Below, piece by piece: positions 36,540 to 44,548 of a DNA stretch of 64,000 bases. This DNA comes from Halorussus pelagicus. Lineage in GTDB: Archaea > Halobacteriota > Halobacteria > Halobacteriales > Haladaptataceae. Both the position numbers and the translations under genes were made by a program. A model generated the notes under the pieces. That model was not told the origin of the DNA and did not search any database. It saw only the letters and a list, made by a program, of their open reading frames with translations. Numbering within the stretch: the stretch's first letter is position 1; each line of letters opens with the position of its first letter. The stretch covers positions 1,178,001 to 1,242,000 of the forward strand of contig NZ_CP035119.1 in NCBI RefSeq assembly GCF_004087835.1, read 5' to 3'.

Positions 36540-36650
36540 ACTGTTCAGATAAGCAGTGAAGAATGAGGCGGTGGGATTCGTAGTGTTCTATGCAGGACTT
36601 CGACCGCCTCAACGAATGTAGCGACTGAGTCGAGTTAGAATCTGAACAAT
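36540..36650 (+). mobile_element. ~110-base MITE derived from an IS6-type haloarchaeal element
   Basis: Terminal inverted repeats (A[C/T]TGTTCAGAT at 36540-36550 and its complement ATCTGAACA[A]T at 36640-36650) bound the element. Inside, an ATG at 36590 starts MQDFDRLNECSD and then a stop; this matches the first residues of haloarchaeal IS6-family transposases (from memory: DRL-x-ECSDWIDL). It thus looks like an internally deleted IS. It lies between gltA and dps, with its right end at the dps leader. Confidence 0.7.
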
Positions 36651-36711
36651 GGCGTCGGCCACGCCCGAACCTTCTTGTCCGGCGTCGTTGTCCTCGCACT
36701 GGGGAGAGAGA

Positions 36712-37500
36712 ATGACACAGAGACAGTCACGACGCCGACGGAGCGGCGAGCAGTGGCAGAGGAGCCAGCGAGCGCAGTCCGGGCAGTCTCAGGGACGGTC
36801 CGGTCAGACTCAGCGACAGTCCGAGCAGTTTTACGGACTGTCCGGCCGGTCTCACGGCCGGATGTACCGGAGCGCGGTGGGGCTTCCCGACGAGACCCGG
36901 CAGGCGATGGTGGGGATGCTCAACCAGAGCCTCGCCGACACCACCGACCTGATGACCCAGTGCAAGTTCGCTCACTGGAACGTCAAGGGGATGAACTTCT
37001 ACCAGTTGCATCTCCTGTTCGACGAACTCGCCGAGACGTTCGAGGACCACGCGGACATCGTCGCCGAGCGAACGACCGCACTAGGCGGCGAGGCGACCGG
37101 CACCGTCCGGAATGCTGCGAGCGCGACCCGGATTCCCGAGATTCCGCCGGACGCGACCACGGGACCGGAGTACGTCGCGGCACTGGTCGAGCGCGTGGGC
37201 ATCCACGCCAACAACCTCCGGCGCGAAATCGAGATTGCGGTCGAACGCGACGACGAGGATACCGCCGACATGTACACCGAACTGTCCCGCGAGGTGGACA
37301 AGCAACTCTACTTCCTCGAAGCGCACCTGCAAGCGGTGGCTCCCGACGCGATTCCCGACAGTCCGGGCGCGTCAGTGCAGGGCGGCCAGCAATCCGACGG
37401 AGGAACGCCGTCCCAGTACCGTGAGCAGTTGGGGACAAACACTCAGCGACAGGCGGGACGGACGACGCACCAGCGTCGATACGGCGGAAGCAGAAGGTAG
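36712..37500 (+). CDS. dps: Dps/ferritin-like protein with long basic Q/S/R-rich ends
   Basis: 262 residues from ATG 36712, which follows GGGGAGAGAGA; an ATG at 36649 would start inside the MITE end. The Dps core (about 60-220) has the ferroxidase motif CKFAHWNVKGMNFYQLHLLFDELAETFEDHADIVAER, cut here by its key residues H/W and D/E. The N-terminal ~50 residues (RRRRSGEQWQRSQ...) and last ~45 (QSDGGTPSQYREQLG...) are basic, glutamine- and serine-rich and probably disordered, likely for DNA binding. The family is usually ~180 residues. Confidence 0.87.
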   Translation: MTQRQSRRRRSGEQWQRSQRAQSGQSQGRSGQTQRQSEQFYGLSGRSHGRMYRSAVGLPDETRQAMVGMLNQSLADTTDLMTQCKFAHWNVKGMNFYQLHLLFDELAETFEDHADIVAERTTALGGEATGTVRNAASATRIPEIPPDATTGPEYVAALVERVGIHANNLRREIEIAVERDDEDTADMYTELSREVDKQLYFLEAHLQAVAPDAIPDSPGASVQGGQQSDGGTPSQYREQLGTNTQRQAGRTTHQRRYGGSRR

Positions 37501-37554
37501 CTTGGGCGCGGACGCCCCGAATCCACTTCGCCTCTCGCACAATCTTTCGCGCCG

Positions 37555-38718
37555 TCAGGTCGCCAGTCCCAGCACTCGCTCGGCGGCGGCCTCGACCTCG
37601 GGAAGCGACTCCTCGGGCGCGTAGACACCCAGTCGCCACTGCGCTCGTCCGGCCGCGCGCAGGCCCTCGACCAGCGGTGACTCGTCGGCGAGTCGCCGAA
37701 TCTCGCCGTCCACGACCACGCGCGTCGAGGTTTCGGGCATGCTCGGTTCGCCGGGCGTATCGACCAGTACGTCCTCCGGGGCCACATCCGCGACCGAGGC
37801 GATGTCGCGCTCGAACGCGCGGACCTCCTCGCAGTCGGCCGCCACGACATCCTCGGGCACCGCCTCAAGTTTGGCCCAGACCGCGCGCTTGTGGAGGTCC
37901 CGGTATTCGAGTCGCCGGGCGGCGTCGGCCGTCGCCGGACAGTCCCGCAACGCCCCGAGAAGACGGTCGTCGGTCATCCGGGCGAACTGGTCGGCGTCGA
38001 GGTCCGTCGCATCGAGCAGGCGCTCGCCCGCGCGTTCGAGCATCGCGCCAGCGATGCGCGAGACGTGATGTCGATAGACCGTCGCGTTCATCAGCGTCCG
38101 CGCCACGAGCGTCCCCTCGGCGGTCTGCACGTTGCCCTCCGAGAGGACGAGGTCGTCGTCGCGGAACTGGAGCGCCGCAAGCAGGCGCGAGTGGTCGATG
38201 GTGCCGTAGGGGACACCGGTGTGGTGGGCGTCCCGGACGAGGTAGTCCATCCGGTCCACGTCGAGTTCCCCGGCGACCAACTGGCCGAGTCGCCCGCGGC
38301 CCTCGACCAGCGCGGCGACCTCCGCGGGGTCGAGTCCGTGGCGCTCCAGCACCTCGGCGAGTCGGCCAGACCCGAGCAGGTCGGCCACCTCGTCGTGGTG
38401 CCTGCCGAGTCGGCGCTCGATGATGCCCTCGGTCTGGTGACCGTAGGGTCCGTGGCCCACGTCGTGAAGGAGCGCGGCCGCCCGGACCGCCAGCGCCCGG
38501 TCGCCCTCGATACCGAGGAGCGAGCAGGCCTTTCGAGCGAGGTGGTAGACGCCGAGACTGTGTTCGAACCGGGTGTGGTTCGCGGAGGGGTAGACGAGTC
38601 GGACCGTGCTGAGTTGCTTGATGTGGCGCAGTCGTTGGAGTTCGGGCGTGTCGAGCAGGTCGGACGCGAGGTCGCAGATGGGGACGTGGTCGTGGACGCT
38701 GTCCTTGATGGCCTTCAT
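37555..38718 (-). CDS. HD-domain phosphohydrolase (dGTPase-like)
   Basis: 387 residues. HD signature: SANHTRFEHSLGVYHLA (H and R contacts), LLHDVGHGPYGH (HD pair near residue 86) and GELDVDRMDYLVRDAHHTG. This is the SAMHD1/dGTPase-like branch common in archaea, which hydrolyses dNTPs or related nucleotides. ATG at 38718. The exact substrate is unknown. Confidence 0.88.
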   Translation of the reverse strand: MKAIKDSVHDHVPICDLASDLLDTPELQRLRHIKQLSTVRLVYPSANHTRFEHSLGVYHLARKACSLLGIEGDRALAVRAAALLHDVGHGPYGHQTEGIIERRLGRHHDEVADLLGSGRLAEVLERHGLDPAEVAALVEGRGRLGQLVAGELDVDRMDYLVRDAHHTGVPYGTIDHSRLLAALQFRDDDLVLSEGNVQTAEGTLVARTLMNATVYRHHVSRIAGAMLERAGERLLDATDLDADQFARMTDDRLLGALRDCPATADAARRLEYRDLHKRAVWAKLEAVPEDVVAADCEEVRAFERDIASVADVAPEDVLVDTPGEPSMPETSTRVVVDGEIRRLADESPLVEGLRAAGRAQWRLGVYAPEESLPEVEAAAERVLGLAT

Positions 38719-38863
38719 TGCGTTCGGATTGATAGACCGATGCCAAAAGTGGCCCGTCTCGTCGCGGGCGGGTCGGCGAGTCGAGTCGGTCAGCGAGGCG
38801 ACTCACTCCCGAATGCCGGACCGAGACGTTTTTCGGTTGACAACTAGTAGCTGGAACAACTCC

Positions 38864-39394
38864 GTGGCGTCGCGCGAACCTTCGAAATCCGAATTTGCAG
38901 GTGGCTTATTGCTGTTCGGAGCCACCGCAGTCGTCGGTCTCGCGTCCGTGTCCGGCGTGTACGCGCCGTCTGATAGCGTACGCAGGGTCGTCGCTACATG
39001 GGCACTCTTGGGTACCTTTCATACGTTGCGGGCCGGGTCCTCGCGCTTCCGGCGGCTCTGGTTCGACCCGCGCGTCCGAACCGTCATCGCGCTCGTTGCG
39101 TTCGCGGCCGCGGGTCTCTACGCGAAGAACGGCCAAGTCGGGGCGGTCTTTCCGGCGTTCTTCGGCGTCCTGTTCGCCGTGGGCGCGGCCGTCGAGTCCT
39201 ACAAGCGCGGTTCGCTCCTGACCAATCGCTTCGTCCACCTGCTCGCCGGGGTGGGCGGTCTCGGCTTCGTCGCGTTCGCGGGGTACCTCCGGGCGACGTA
39301 CCCCTTCTTCGGCGTCACCGTCATCGCGGCGACCAGCGCCATTACTGGACTCGCGCTTCTCGCGTGGGCGATTCTGATGACGACGCGCGGCTAA
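38864..39394 (+). CDS. Haloarchaeal membrane protein, about five helices
   Basis: 176 residues from GTG 38864; a TTTTT tract 31 bases upstream favours this over ATG 38813 (which would add 17 residues). Helices at about 13-31, 38-52, 70-85, 92-105 and 120-175. A charged loop (FRRLWFDPRVRTV, SYKRGSLLTNRFVHLL) separates them. No recognised family. Divergent from the HD gene. Confidence 0.7.
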   Translation: MASREPSKSEFAGGLLLFGATAVVGLASVSGVYAPSDSVRRVVATWALLGTFHTLRAGSSRFRRLWFDPRVRTVIALVAFAAAGLYAKNGQVGAVFPAFFGVLFAVGAAVESYKRGSLLTNRFVHLLAGVGGLGFVAFAGYLRATYPFFGVTVIAATSAITGLALLAWAILMTTRG

Positions 39395-39438
39395 CCCGGA
39401 GCGAACCACTGAAACGCCCCGGTCCCGAATCTCCGGCC

Positions 39439-40251
39439 ATGCCTTACGCGGACAACGACGGCGTCTCCGTTCACTACGAGGTCGGCGGCGACGGCGCAGT
39501 CGAGAGCGACGCGCCGGTCGTCCTGCTGGCCGACGCGGGCTACGGCCCGTGGCAATGGGGCTGGCAGTTCTCGGCGCTCGCCGGACCCTTCGAAGTCGTC
39601 GTCCCCAGCACGCGCGGGACCGGCGACTCGGACGCCCCGGACGCCACCGACTCGTACAGCATCGACCCGATGGCCGCGGACCTCGAAGCGGTTCTCGCCG
39701 ACCACGGCGCTCGTAAGGCCCACCTCGTCGGCGCGGGGATGGGCGGGATGGTCGCGCTCCGGTACGCGCTTGAGTTCTCGCGCGCCCGGTCGCTTTCCCT
39801 GCTTGGCACCTCACCGGGTGGTCCGCGCGCGACGCCCATCGACGACGGCGTGCGCAAGCGACTGCTGGCGAGTCCCGACGACTCGGCCGCGCTCCGACAG
39901 TCGCTCGAACCGGTCGCCAGCGCGGAACTGATGGAGAGCAACGACCTCGTGGAGCGAATCGTCGGGTGGCGGCGCGAGGAAGACGCCACGAAGGCAGTCC
40001 AACGCGCGCACTTCGACGCGATGGCCGAGTTCGACGCCAGCGACAGCCTCTACGAGATTACGATTCCCGCGCTCGTCTGCCACGGCGCGGACGACCGCGT
40101 GATTCCGGCCGACGACGGCCGCATGCTGGCCGAGGGGCTTCCGAAGGGCGAGTTCGAGGAGTTCCCCGGCGAGCGCCTGTTCTACGTCGAACGCTCGCGG
40201 GAGGTCAACGACTCGCTGGTCGGGTTCCTGACCGACCAAGTCGAGGAGTGA
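39439..40251 (+). CDS. Alpha/beta-hydrolase fold protein lacking catalytic Ser and His
   Basis: 270 residues with a complete alpha/beta-hydrolase layout (VHYEVGGDG, VVVPSTRGTGDSD, LVGAGMGGMVALRYALEF, CHGADDRVIP). The nucleophile elbow GxSxG is GAGMG (residues 98-102), with glycine in place of serine, and the terminal histidine motif reads GERLFYVERSREVND where GH-x-FFxE is usual. Only the acidic residue is kept. It is probably a non-catalytic binding or scaffold protein, although the fold can be reused for other chemistry. Confidence 0.85.
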   Translation: MPYADNDGVSVHYEVGGDGAVESDAPVVLLADAGYGPWQWGWQFSALAGPFEVVVPSTRGTGDSDAPDATDSYSIDPMAADLEAVLADHGARKAHLVGAGMGGMVALRYALEFSRARSLSLLGTSPGGPRATPIDDGVRKRLLASPDDSAALRQSLEPVASAELMESNDLVERIVGWRREEDATKAVQRAHFDAMAEFDASDSLYEITIPALVCHGADDRVIPADDGRMLAEGLPKGEFEEFPGERLFYVERSREVNDSLVGFLTDQVEE

Positions 40252-40260
40252 AAAACAACC

Positions 40261-40300
40261 TCTGCCTCGGCAGAGTGGGTAATAGTGGGTAATACTTATT
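40261..40300 (+). promoter_or_regulatory. Toxin-antitoxin promoter with palindrome and direct repeat
   Basis: TCTGCCTCGGCAGA palindrome (40261-40274), a perfect tandem repeat AGTGGGTAAT (40274-40283 and 40284-40293) and a TATA-like ATACTTATT 28-36 bases before the antitoxin ATG. The repeats overlap the promoter as expected for conditional autoregulation by the TA complex. Confidence 0.5.
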
Positions 40301-40327
40301 CGTCGGCAGAACGTCCGTAAGCGTACG

Positions 40328-40561
40328 ATGAAGGTGAACACTGACGATCTCCGAACCAACGAGACGGACGACCGAGGTCGAATCTATCTCGGTACTGAGT
40401 ATGCCAACAAACGCGTAACAGTCGCCGTAGTCGAAGTTGAAGCGGACAACCCTGACGAAGAGGAACTGGCCGCCGCGTACCGCGATGCGTCTGAGAGTGC
40501 TAAGAAGCTCACCGAAGAGTGGGAGGACACATCAAGCGAAGCGTGGGGCGACTTAGAGTGA
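40328..40561 (+). CDS. Antitoxin of a MazEF-type module
   Basis: 77 residues: an N-terminal beta-rich DNA-binding-like part (DRGRIYLGTEYANKRVTVAVVEV) and an acidic helical tail (EEELAAAYRDASESAKKLTEEWED) suited to wrap the toxin. Stop and toxin start overlap by one base (TGATG), so they are translationally coupled. Sequence is short and the exact antitoxin family is uncertain. Confidence 0.8.
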   Translation: MKVNTDDLRTNETDDRGRIYLGTEYANKRVTVAVVEVEADNPDEEELAAAYRDASESAKKLTEEWEDTSSEAWGDLE

Positions 40562-40920
40562 TGACCGGCGACACCGAACCCGAGGTTCGTCGGGGTGATG
40601 TCGTAATCGTCCGACTGGACCCCGCCGAAGGAAGCGAGATGAAGAAGACCAGACCCGCCGTCATCGTACAGAACGATATCGGTAACCGAAACGCCAACAC
40701 GACCATAATTGCTCCGGCGACGAGGACTCACCGGGGGTACCCCTTCGAGGTACTGGTAGAAGCGGACGATTCACCGTTTGAATCGGACTCATCGGTTCGT
40801 CTTGACCAAATTCGAGTCGTTTCCGTCGACTCTCGAATCCACTCCGTTGTCGGTCGTCTCGACGAACAGCGAATGGCCGAGATAGACGATGCACTGAAAC
40901 TGAGTCTCGGTCTCGACTGA
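40561..40920 (+). CDS. mazF: MazF/PemK-family endoribonuclease toxin
   Basis: 119 residues from ATG 40561. The family pattern is clear: RRGDVVIVRLDPAEGSEMKKTRPAVIVQND at 10-39 (key residues R, D and K-x-RP), IAPATRTHRGYPFEV and SVRLDQIRVVSVDSR. MazF toxins cut mRNA or rRNA at short motifs; the arginine in RP and the threonine/serine of the following strand are the catalytic region. Directly coupled to its antitoxin. Confidence 0.9.
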   Translation: MTGDTEPEVRRGDVVIVRLDPAEGSEMKKTRPAVIVQNDIGNRNANTTIIAPATRTHRGYPFEVLVEADDSPFESDSSVRLDQIRVVSVDSRIHSVVGRLDEQRMAEIDDALKLSLGLD

Positions 40921-40987
40921 CGAATCGGCAACTAGCCGAACCCGACTTCGCAACAACGCCTACGGTCGGTGACGCCGAACCTCCGGT

Positions 40988-42373
40988 ATGACGCTCTCGC
41001 TCGAACGCCGGGCCGCGCTCTGGGGGGACCGAACTGCGGTGGTGGACGCGAGCGCCGACCGCCGGGTAAGCTACGCCGACCTCGATTCGGAGACCGACGC
41101 GATGGCGCGGAAACTGTCGGCGCTCGGGGTCGGACCCGGCGACACCGTGGCGGTCCTCTCGCGCAACCGCGTCGAGACGCTGGCGCTCTTCTTCGCCGTC
41201 CGGCGACTCGGCGGCGTCTTCGCGCCGATTTCTCATCGACTCACGCCCGCGACCGTCGAGGGACCGCTGAACGCCGTGGACCCTGAGGTCGTCGTCCACG
41301 AGGCGGCACAGCGCGACCTCGTTCGAGAGTTGCCCGACGAGCGGACACATTCCTTCGAGGAGTTGGGCCGTGACGACGGTGAAGAGTACAAGCGCACTGA
41401 CCGCGACCCCGACGAGTCGCTGCTCTACCTTCACACGAAGGCCGAGACCGACCGTCGCGTGGTCGGGGAAGACGCCGTCGAACACGGTTCGACGACCCCT
41501 CGTTCGCAGACTCATGAGGACGAGGAGCGCGAGCGGCGCGACGAGTCGCTGAGCGAGGGAGCGACGGAGGCGACGCGCGTGGTCGATTTCCCGGCGCGAG
41601 CGGTCGAGTGGAACTGCATCACCGCGGCGGCCGCGTGGGGACTGGGCCGGGACGACTGCGCGCCCTCGCTGCTCCCCTTCTCGGACGCCGACGGACTCCT
41701 CGGCCTCACGCTTCCGCTTCTCTACGTCGGCGGGCGAGTCGCGCTTCTCCGGGCGTTCAGCCCCGCGGACGCGCTGGCCGCGGTCGCCGAGGAGGGCGCG
41801 AGCGCGCTGTTCGCCGGGGCGACCGAGTACCGCGAACTCGTCGCTGGCGACGAGTTCGCGGCGACCGACTTCGACGGCGTCGAGTGGATCGCCACGCGGT
41901 CGGCGCTCCCAGCGGACGCCCGCGAGGAACTGGCCCGGCGCGCGCCCGTGGTCCGGACCTACGGCCGGGTCGAGACCGGACCGAACAACCTGTTCGTGCC
42001 CCCGGAAATCGAGGAGCGAGCGCAGGGCGTACGGAACGTACCGGGAGCGCACAAGGCAGCGAAAGCGCCGGACGCCGACCGCGTGGGCCGACCGGTCCCT
42101 GACTGCGAGGTCCGCGTCGCGGGCGACGACGGAACCCCCCTGGCGGAGGGCGAGGTCGGGGAACTCCGGTTCCGCGGAGCCGTGACGCCGCGGGGGTATC
42201 TGGAGCGCGACGGCGGAGACGACGCGACCGAGGCGTTCCCCGAGTGGGTGCCGTCGGGCGACCTCGGCTACCGCGAGGGTGGCGACTACTACCTGCTCGG
42301 CGACGCTGGCGAATTAGACCGGGCGGCGCTCCGGCGGCAACTGAGCGGCGAGGAGCGCTTTGACGGGGAGTGA
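40988..42373 (+). CDS. Degenerate AMP-binding (ANL superfamily) protein
   Basis: 461 residues. The N-terminal fold is ANL-like (VSYADLDSETDAMARKLSALGVGPGDTVAVL, RLGGVFAPI), YGRVETGP is the A5 motif and SGDLGYREGGDYYLLG the A7 motif. But the A3 phosphate loop (STGTTGxPK) is replaced by an acidic, variable stretch (LHTKAETDRRVVGEDAVEHG..., residues ~150-200) and the C-terminal domain with the adenylating lysine is missing. Adenylation is therefore unlikely. It might be a relic of an acyl-CoA ligase or have a binding role. Confidence 0.75.
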   Translation: MTLSLERRAALWGDRTAVVDASADRRVSYADLDSETDAMARKLSALGVGPGDTVAVLSRNRVETLALFFAVRRLGGVFAPISHRLTPATVEGPLNAVDPEVVVHEAAQRDLVRELPDERTHSFEELGRDDGEEYKRTDRDPDESLLYLHTKAETDRRVVGEDAVEHGSTTPRSQTHEDEERERRDESLSEGATEATRVVDFPARAVEWNCITAAAAWGLGRDDCAPSLLPFSDADGLLGLTLPLLYVGGRVALLRAFSPADALAAVAEEGASALFAGATEYRELVAGDEFAATDFDGVEWIATRSALPADAREELARRAPVVRTYGRVETGPNNLFVPPEIEERAQGVRNVPGAHKAAKAPDADRVGRPVPDCEVRVAGDDGTPLAEGEVGELRFRGAVTPRGYLERDGGDDATEAFPEWVPSGDLGYREGGDYYLLGDAGELDRAALRRQLSGEERFDGE

Positions 42374-42396
42374 GGCGCTTCGCTCTCGGTCGGTCA

Positions 42397-42415
42397 GTCG
42401 GGCGAGTCGCCCGAC
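42397..42415 (+). terminator. Perfect hairpin after the AMP-binding gene
   Basis: GTCGGGCG and CGCCCGAC with a three-base loop, 24 bases after the stop. A termination role is inferred. Confidence 0.35.
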
Positions 42416-42501
42416 CGGCGAGTATTGCCAGCCGAAAGGAGTACCGGCAGCACTCCCCACAGGGGAACACCTTTTGGCACCGAAGCGTTTGGTGTCCGGT
42501 A

Positions 42502-43218
42502 ATGAGCCGATTGCGAATCGCGTTCGTCAACGCTGCCCACGAGGGCGCGGACACCCGGCGGAACTTCCGGCGGGAGTTGGACGCCGACCTCGTGGAGTTC
42601 GACGCGACCGGCGGCGAGTTGCCCGAGACCACCGACTTCGACGGTGTGGTAATCTCCGGCTCGCGGTCGTCGGTCTACTGGGACGAAGAGTGGATAGAAC
42701 CGACCAAAGAATGGGTCGGCAAGGCCATCGACGCCGGACTCCCCTGTCTCGGTATCTGTTGGGGCCACCAACTGCTCGCGGACGTGCTGGGCGGCGAAGT
42801 CGCCGACATGGGCGAGTACGAAATCGGCTACCGGGAGGTCGAACACACCGGCGACTCGCGCCTGTTCGACGGCATCGACGACCGATTCACGGTGTTCACA
42901 ACCCACTCCGACGCCGTGACCGAACTCCCGCCGGGCGCGGCGGAAATCGCGGTGAACGACTACTCGAACCACGGCTTCCGCAAAGACCGCGTGTTCGGCC
43001 TACAGTTCCACCCCGAGTACGACGCCGAGACCGCCGAGTCGGTGACGAAGGACAAGGATTTGGCCGACGACCGAATGGACGACGTGCTGGCGGGCATCAC
43101 CGACGAGAACTATCGGGCGGCCTGCGAGGCGAAACTCGTCTTCGAGAACTTCGGCGACTTCGTGCGCGAGGTCCGGGACGACGACGCCGAGCGCGAGAGC
43201 GGACCCGTCTCGGCGTAG
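42502..43218 (+). CDS. Class I glutamine amidotransferase (GMP-synthase-like)
   Basis: 238 residues. Cys nucleophile in GLPCLGICWGHQLLA (near residue 90) and the His-Glu pair in GLQFHPEYD (near 170) complete the GATase triad. It is a stand-alone GATase similar to YfeJ/GuaA-related domains, which may supply ammonia to a partner or hydrolyse gamma-glutamyl compounds. ATG 42502 follows CCTTTTGG about 30 bases upstream; the frame extending 44 residues upstream is not protein-like. Confidence 0.88.
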   Translation: MSRLRIAFVNAAHEGADTRRNFRRELDADLVEFDATGGELPETTDFDGVVISGSRSSVYWDEEWIEPTKEWVGKAIDAGLPCLGICWGHQLLADVLGGEVADMGEYEIGYREVEHTGDSRLFDGIDDRFTVFTTHSDAVTELPPGAAEIAVNDYSNHGFRKDRVFGLQFHPEYDAETAESVTKDKDLADDRMDDVLAGITDENYRAACEAKLVFENFGDFVREVRDDDAERESGPVSA

Positions 43219-43259
43219 TGGCGAGCGTTTTATCTTTTTAACCAGACACGTCGTCATTA

Positions 43260-43475
43260 ATGACCCCGTCCGAGAAGTTCGACGCGTGGTTAGAGTGCGA
43301 GTGGCTTCTGACGAGGGTCACGCTCGTCCTCGTCGTGGGGGTTTGGACCGTGAAGCAACTCGTCGGCTACGTGGTGAGCCTTCCGCTCGGTCTCACGGAG
43401 TTCGCGTTCTACCTCGTCGCGCTCTGTCTCGGCACGCTCGTCCTGTTGCTGTGGTGGGCCGGGAACTACGACTGA
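43260..43475 (+). CDS. Small two-helix haloarchaeal membrane protein
   Basis: 71 residues: a charged N-terminus (MTPSEKFDAWLECEW), helices at about 17-38 and 44-66, and the end WWAGNYD. A TTTTTAACC TATA-like element lies about 25 bases upstream. Function unknown. Confidence 0.75.
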   Translation: MTPSEKFDAWLECEWLLTRVTLVLVVGVWTVKQLVGYVVSLPLGLTEFAFYLVALCLGTLVLLLWWAGNYD

Positions 43476-43506
43476 CTGTCTCCACCTCGGTGCAGGCGGC
43501 CGACCC

Positions 43507-44547
43507 TCACTCCACTCGGGCGTCCACGACGACGTGCCAGACGCCCTCGCTGTGGCTCTTGACCTTCCGGCGGTCCAGCACCTCGATTTCCCGGTCGGCG
43601 TCCGCGGCCGCCTCGCGCAGGCGCGAGACCGGCCGCTCCCAGAGCAGGTCTTCGGGAGTCGCCTCGTGCATGTGGACGACGCCGCCGGGTTTCAGCGCCG
43701 CGAGCGCCGCGTCGAGATACTCCCACGCGTCGTAGTAGCCCATGACCACGCGGTCCGCTCGCGGGTCCATCTCGACATCACGGCAGTCCGAGCGGAACGC
43801 CGAAACGCGCTCGGACACGTCGTTGAGCATCGCGTTCTCGACGAGGAAGCGGAACGCCGCAGGGTTGCGCTCGACCGCGGTCACGTCGGCCCCGGCGCGG
43901 GCCATCGGCAGGGTGAAGTAGCCGATACCGGCGAACATGTCGAAGACGCGCTCGTCCGACTCGACGGTTTCGCCCATTCGGGCGCGCTCGGCCTTGTTGC
44001 CCGGCGAGAACATGACCTCCGAGAAGTCGAGGGCGTAGCGCGTACCGTGTTCGGTGTGGACCGTCTCGGTGTCGCCCGCGCCAGCGACGACCGACACGGT
44101 CGGTTCGCGGTGGTCGCCCGAGACGCCCTCGTGGGCGAGGACGGTGTCGGCCTCGCCGTGGAGCGCGAGGAGAGCTTCACCGACCTCCTCGCGGTCGAGT
44201 CGTTCCTCCTCGGGGGCGTCCTCGTCCCCGAACGTGACGAGGACGACGCTTCCGACGACCGCCCACGACCCCGGCGCGCGCGCTATCTCCTCGTCGGTCC
44301 ACCCCATCTCGCGGAGGTGCGATTCGAGGTCCGACAGGCGGCGCTCAGGGGCGACCTGCTCGACCACATCGAGAACGTCGGTCTCGCTGGGTGGGTCGGT
44401 GACGGGGAGTTCGACCAGTTCCTCGGCGTGTTCCCGGACTTTCCGGGTCGCGTCGTAGACGCCTTCGGCTTGCAGGGCCGCGATGGTCGCCTCGCTGTCG
44501 GGTTTGCGAACGAGGGCGGCGAGCGCGAGTTCGTCGTTTTCCTCCAT
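43507..44547 (-). CDS. taw2: tRNA wybutosine-synthesis protein Taw2 (Trm5/TYW2-type)
   Basis: 346 residues. The Rossmann methyltransferase core has FDMFAGIGYFTLPMARAGADVTAVERNP (motif I/II, near 205-232). VMFSPGNKAERARM, cut here at its key residues SPGN, is characteristic of Taw2 (3-amino-3-carboxypropyl transferase to the wyosine precursor) rather than Trm5 m1G37 methylases, which have a NPRL-type motif there. It acts after Taw1 on tRNA-Phe. It overlaps no gene but is only one base away from nmd3 upstream, so the two form an operon. Confidence 0.85.
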   Translation of the reverse strand: MEENDELALAALVRKPDSEATIAALQAEGVYDATRKVREHAEELVELPVTDPPSETDVLDVVEQVAPERRLSDLESHLREMGWTDEEIARAPGSWAVVGSVVLVTFGDEDAPEEERLDREEVGEALLALHGEADTVLAHEGVSGDHREPTVSVVAGAGDTETVHTEHGTRYALDFSEVMFSPGNKAERARMGETVESDERVFDMFAGIGYFTLPMARAGADVTAVERNPAAFRFLVENAMLNDVSERVSAFRSDCRDVEMDPRADRVVMGYYDAWEYLDAALAALKPGGVVHMHEATPEDLLWERPVSRLREAAADADREIEVLDRRKVKSHSEGVWHVVVDARVE

Positions 44548-44548
44548 G

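Noticed and set aside
36649-36711. Upstream ATG for dps at 36649
   Set aside because: This codon lies at the MITE right end and adds 21 unconserved residues; ATG 36712 has a purine-rich site before it.
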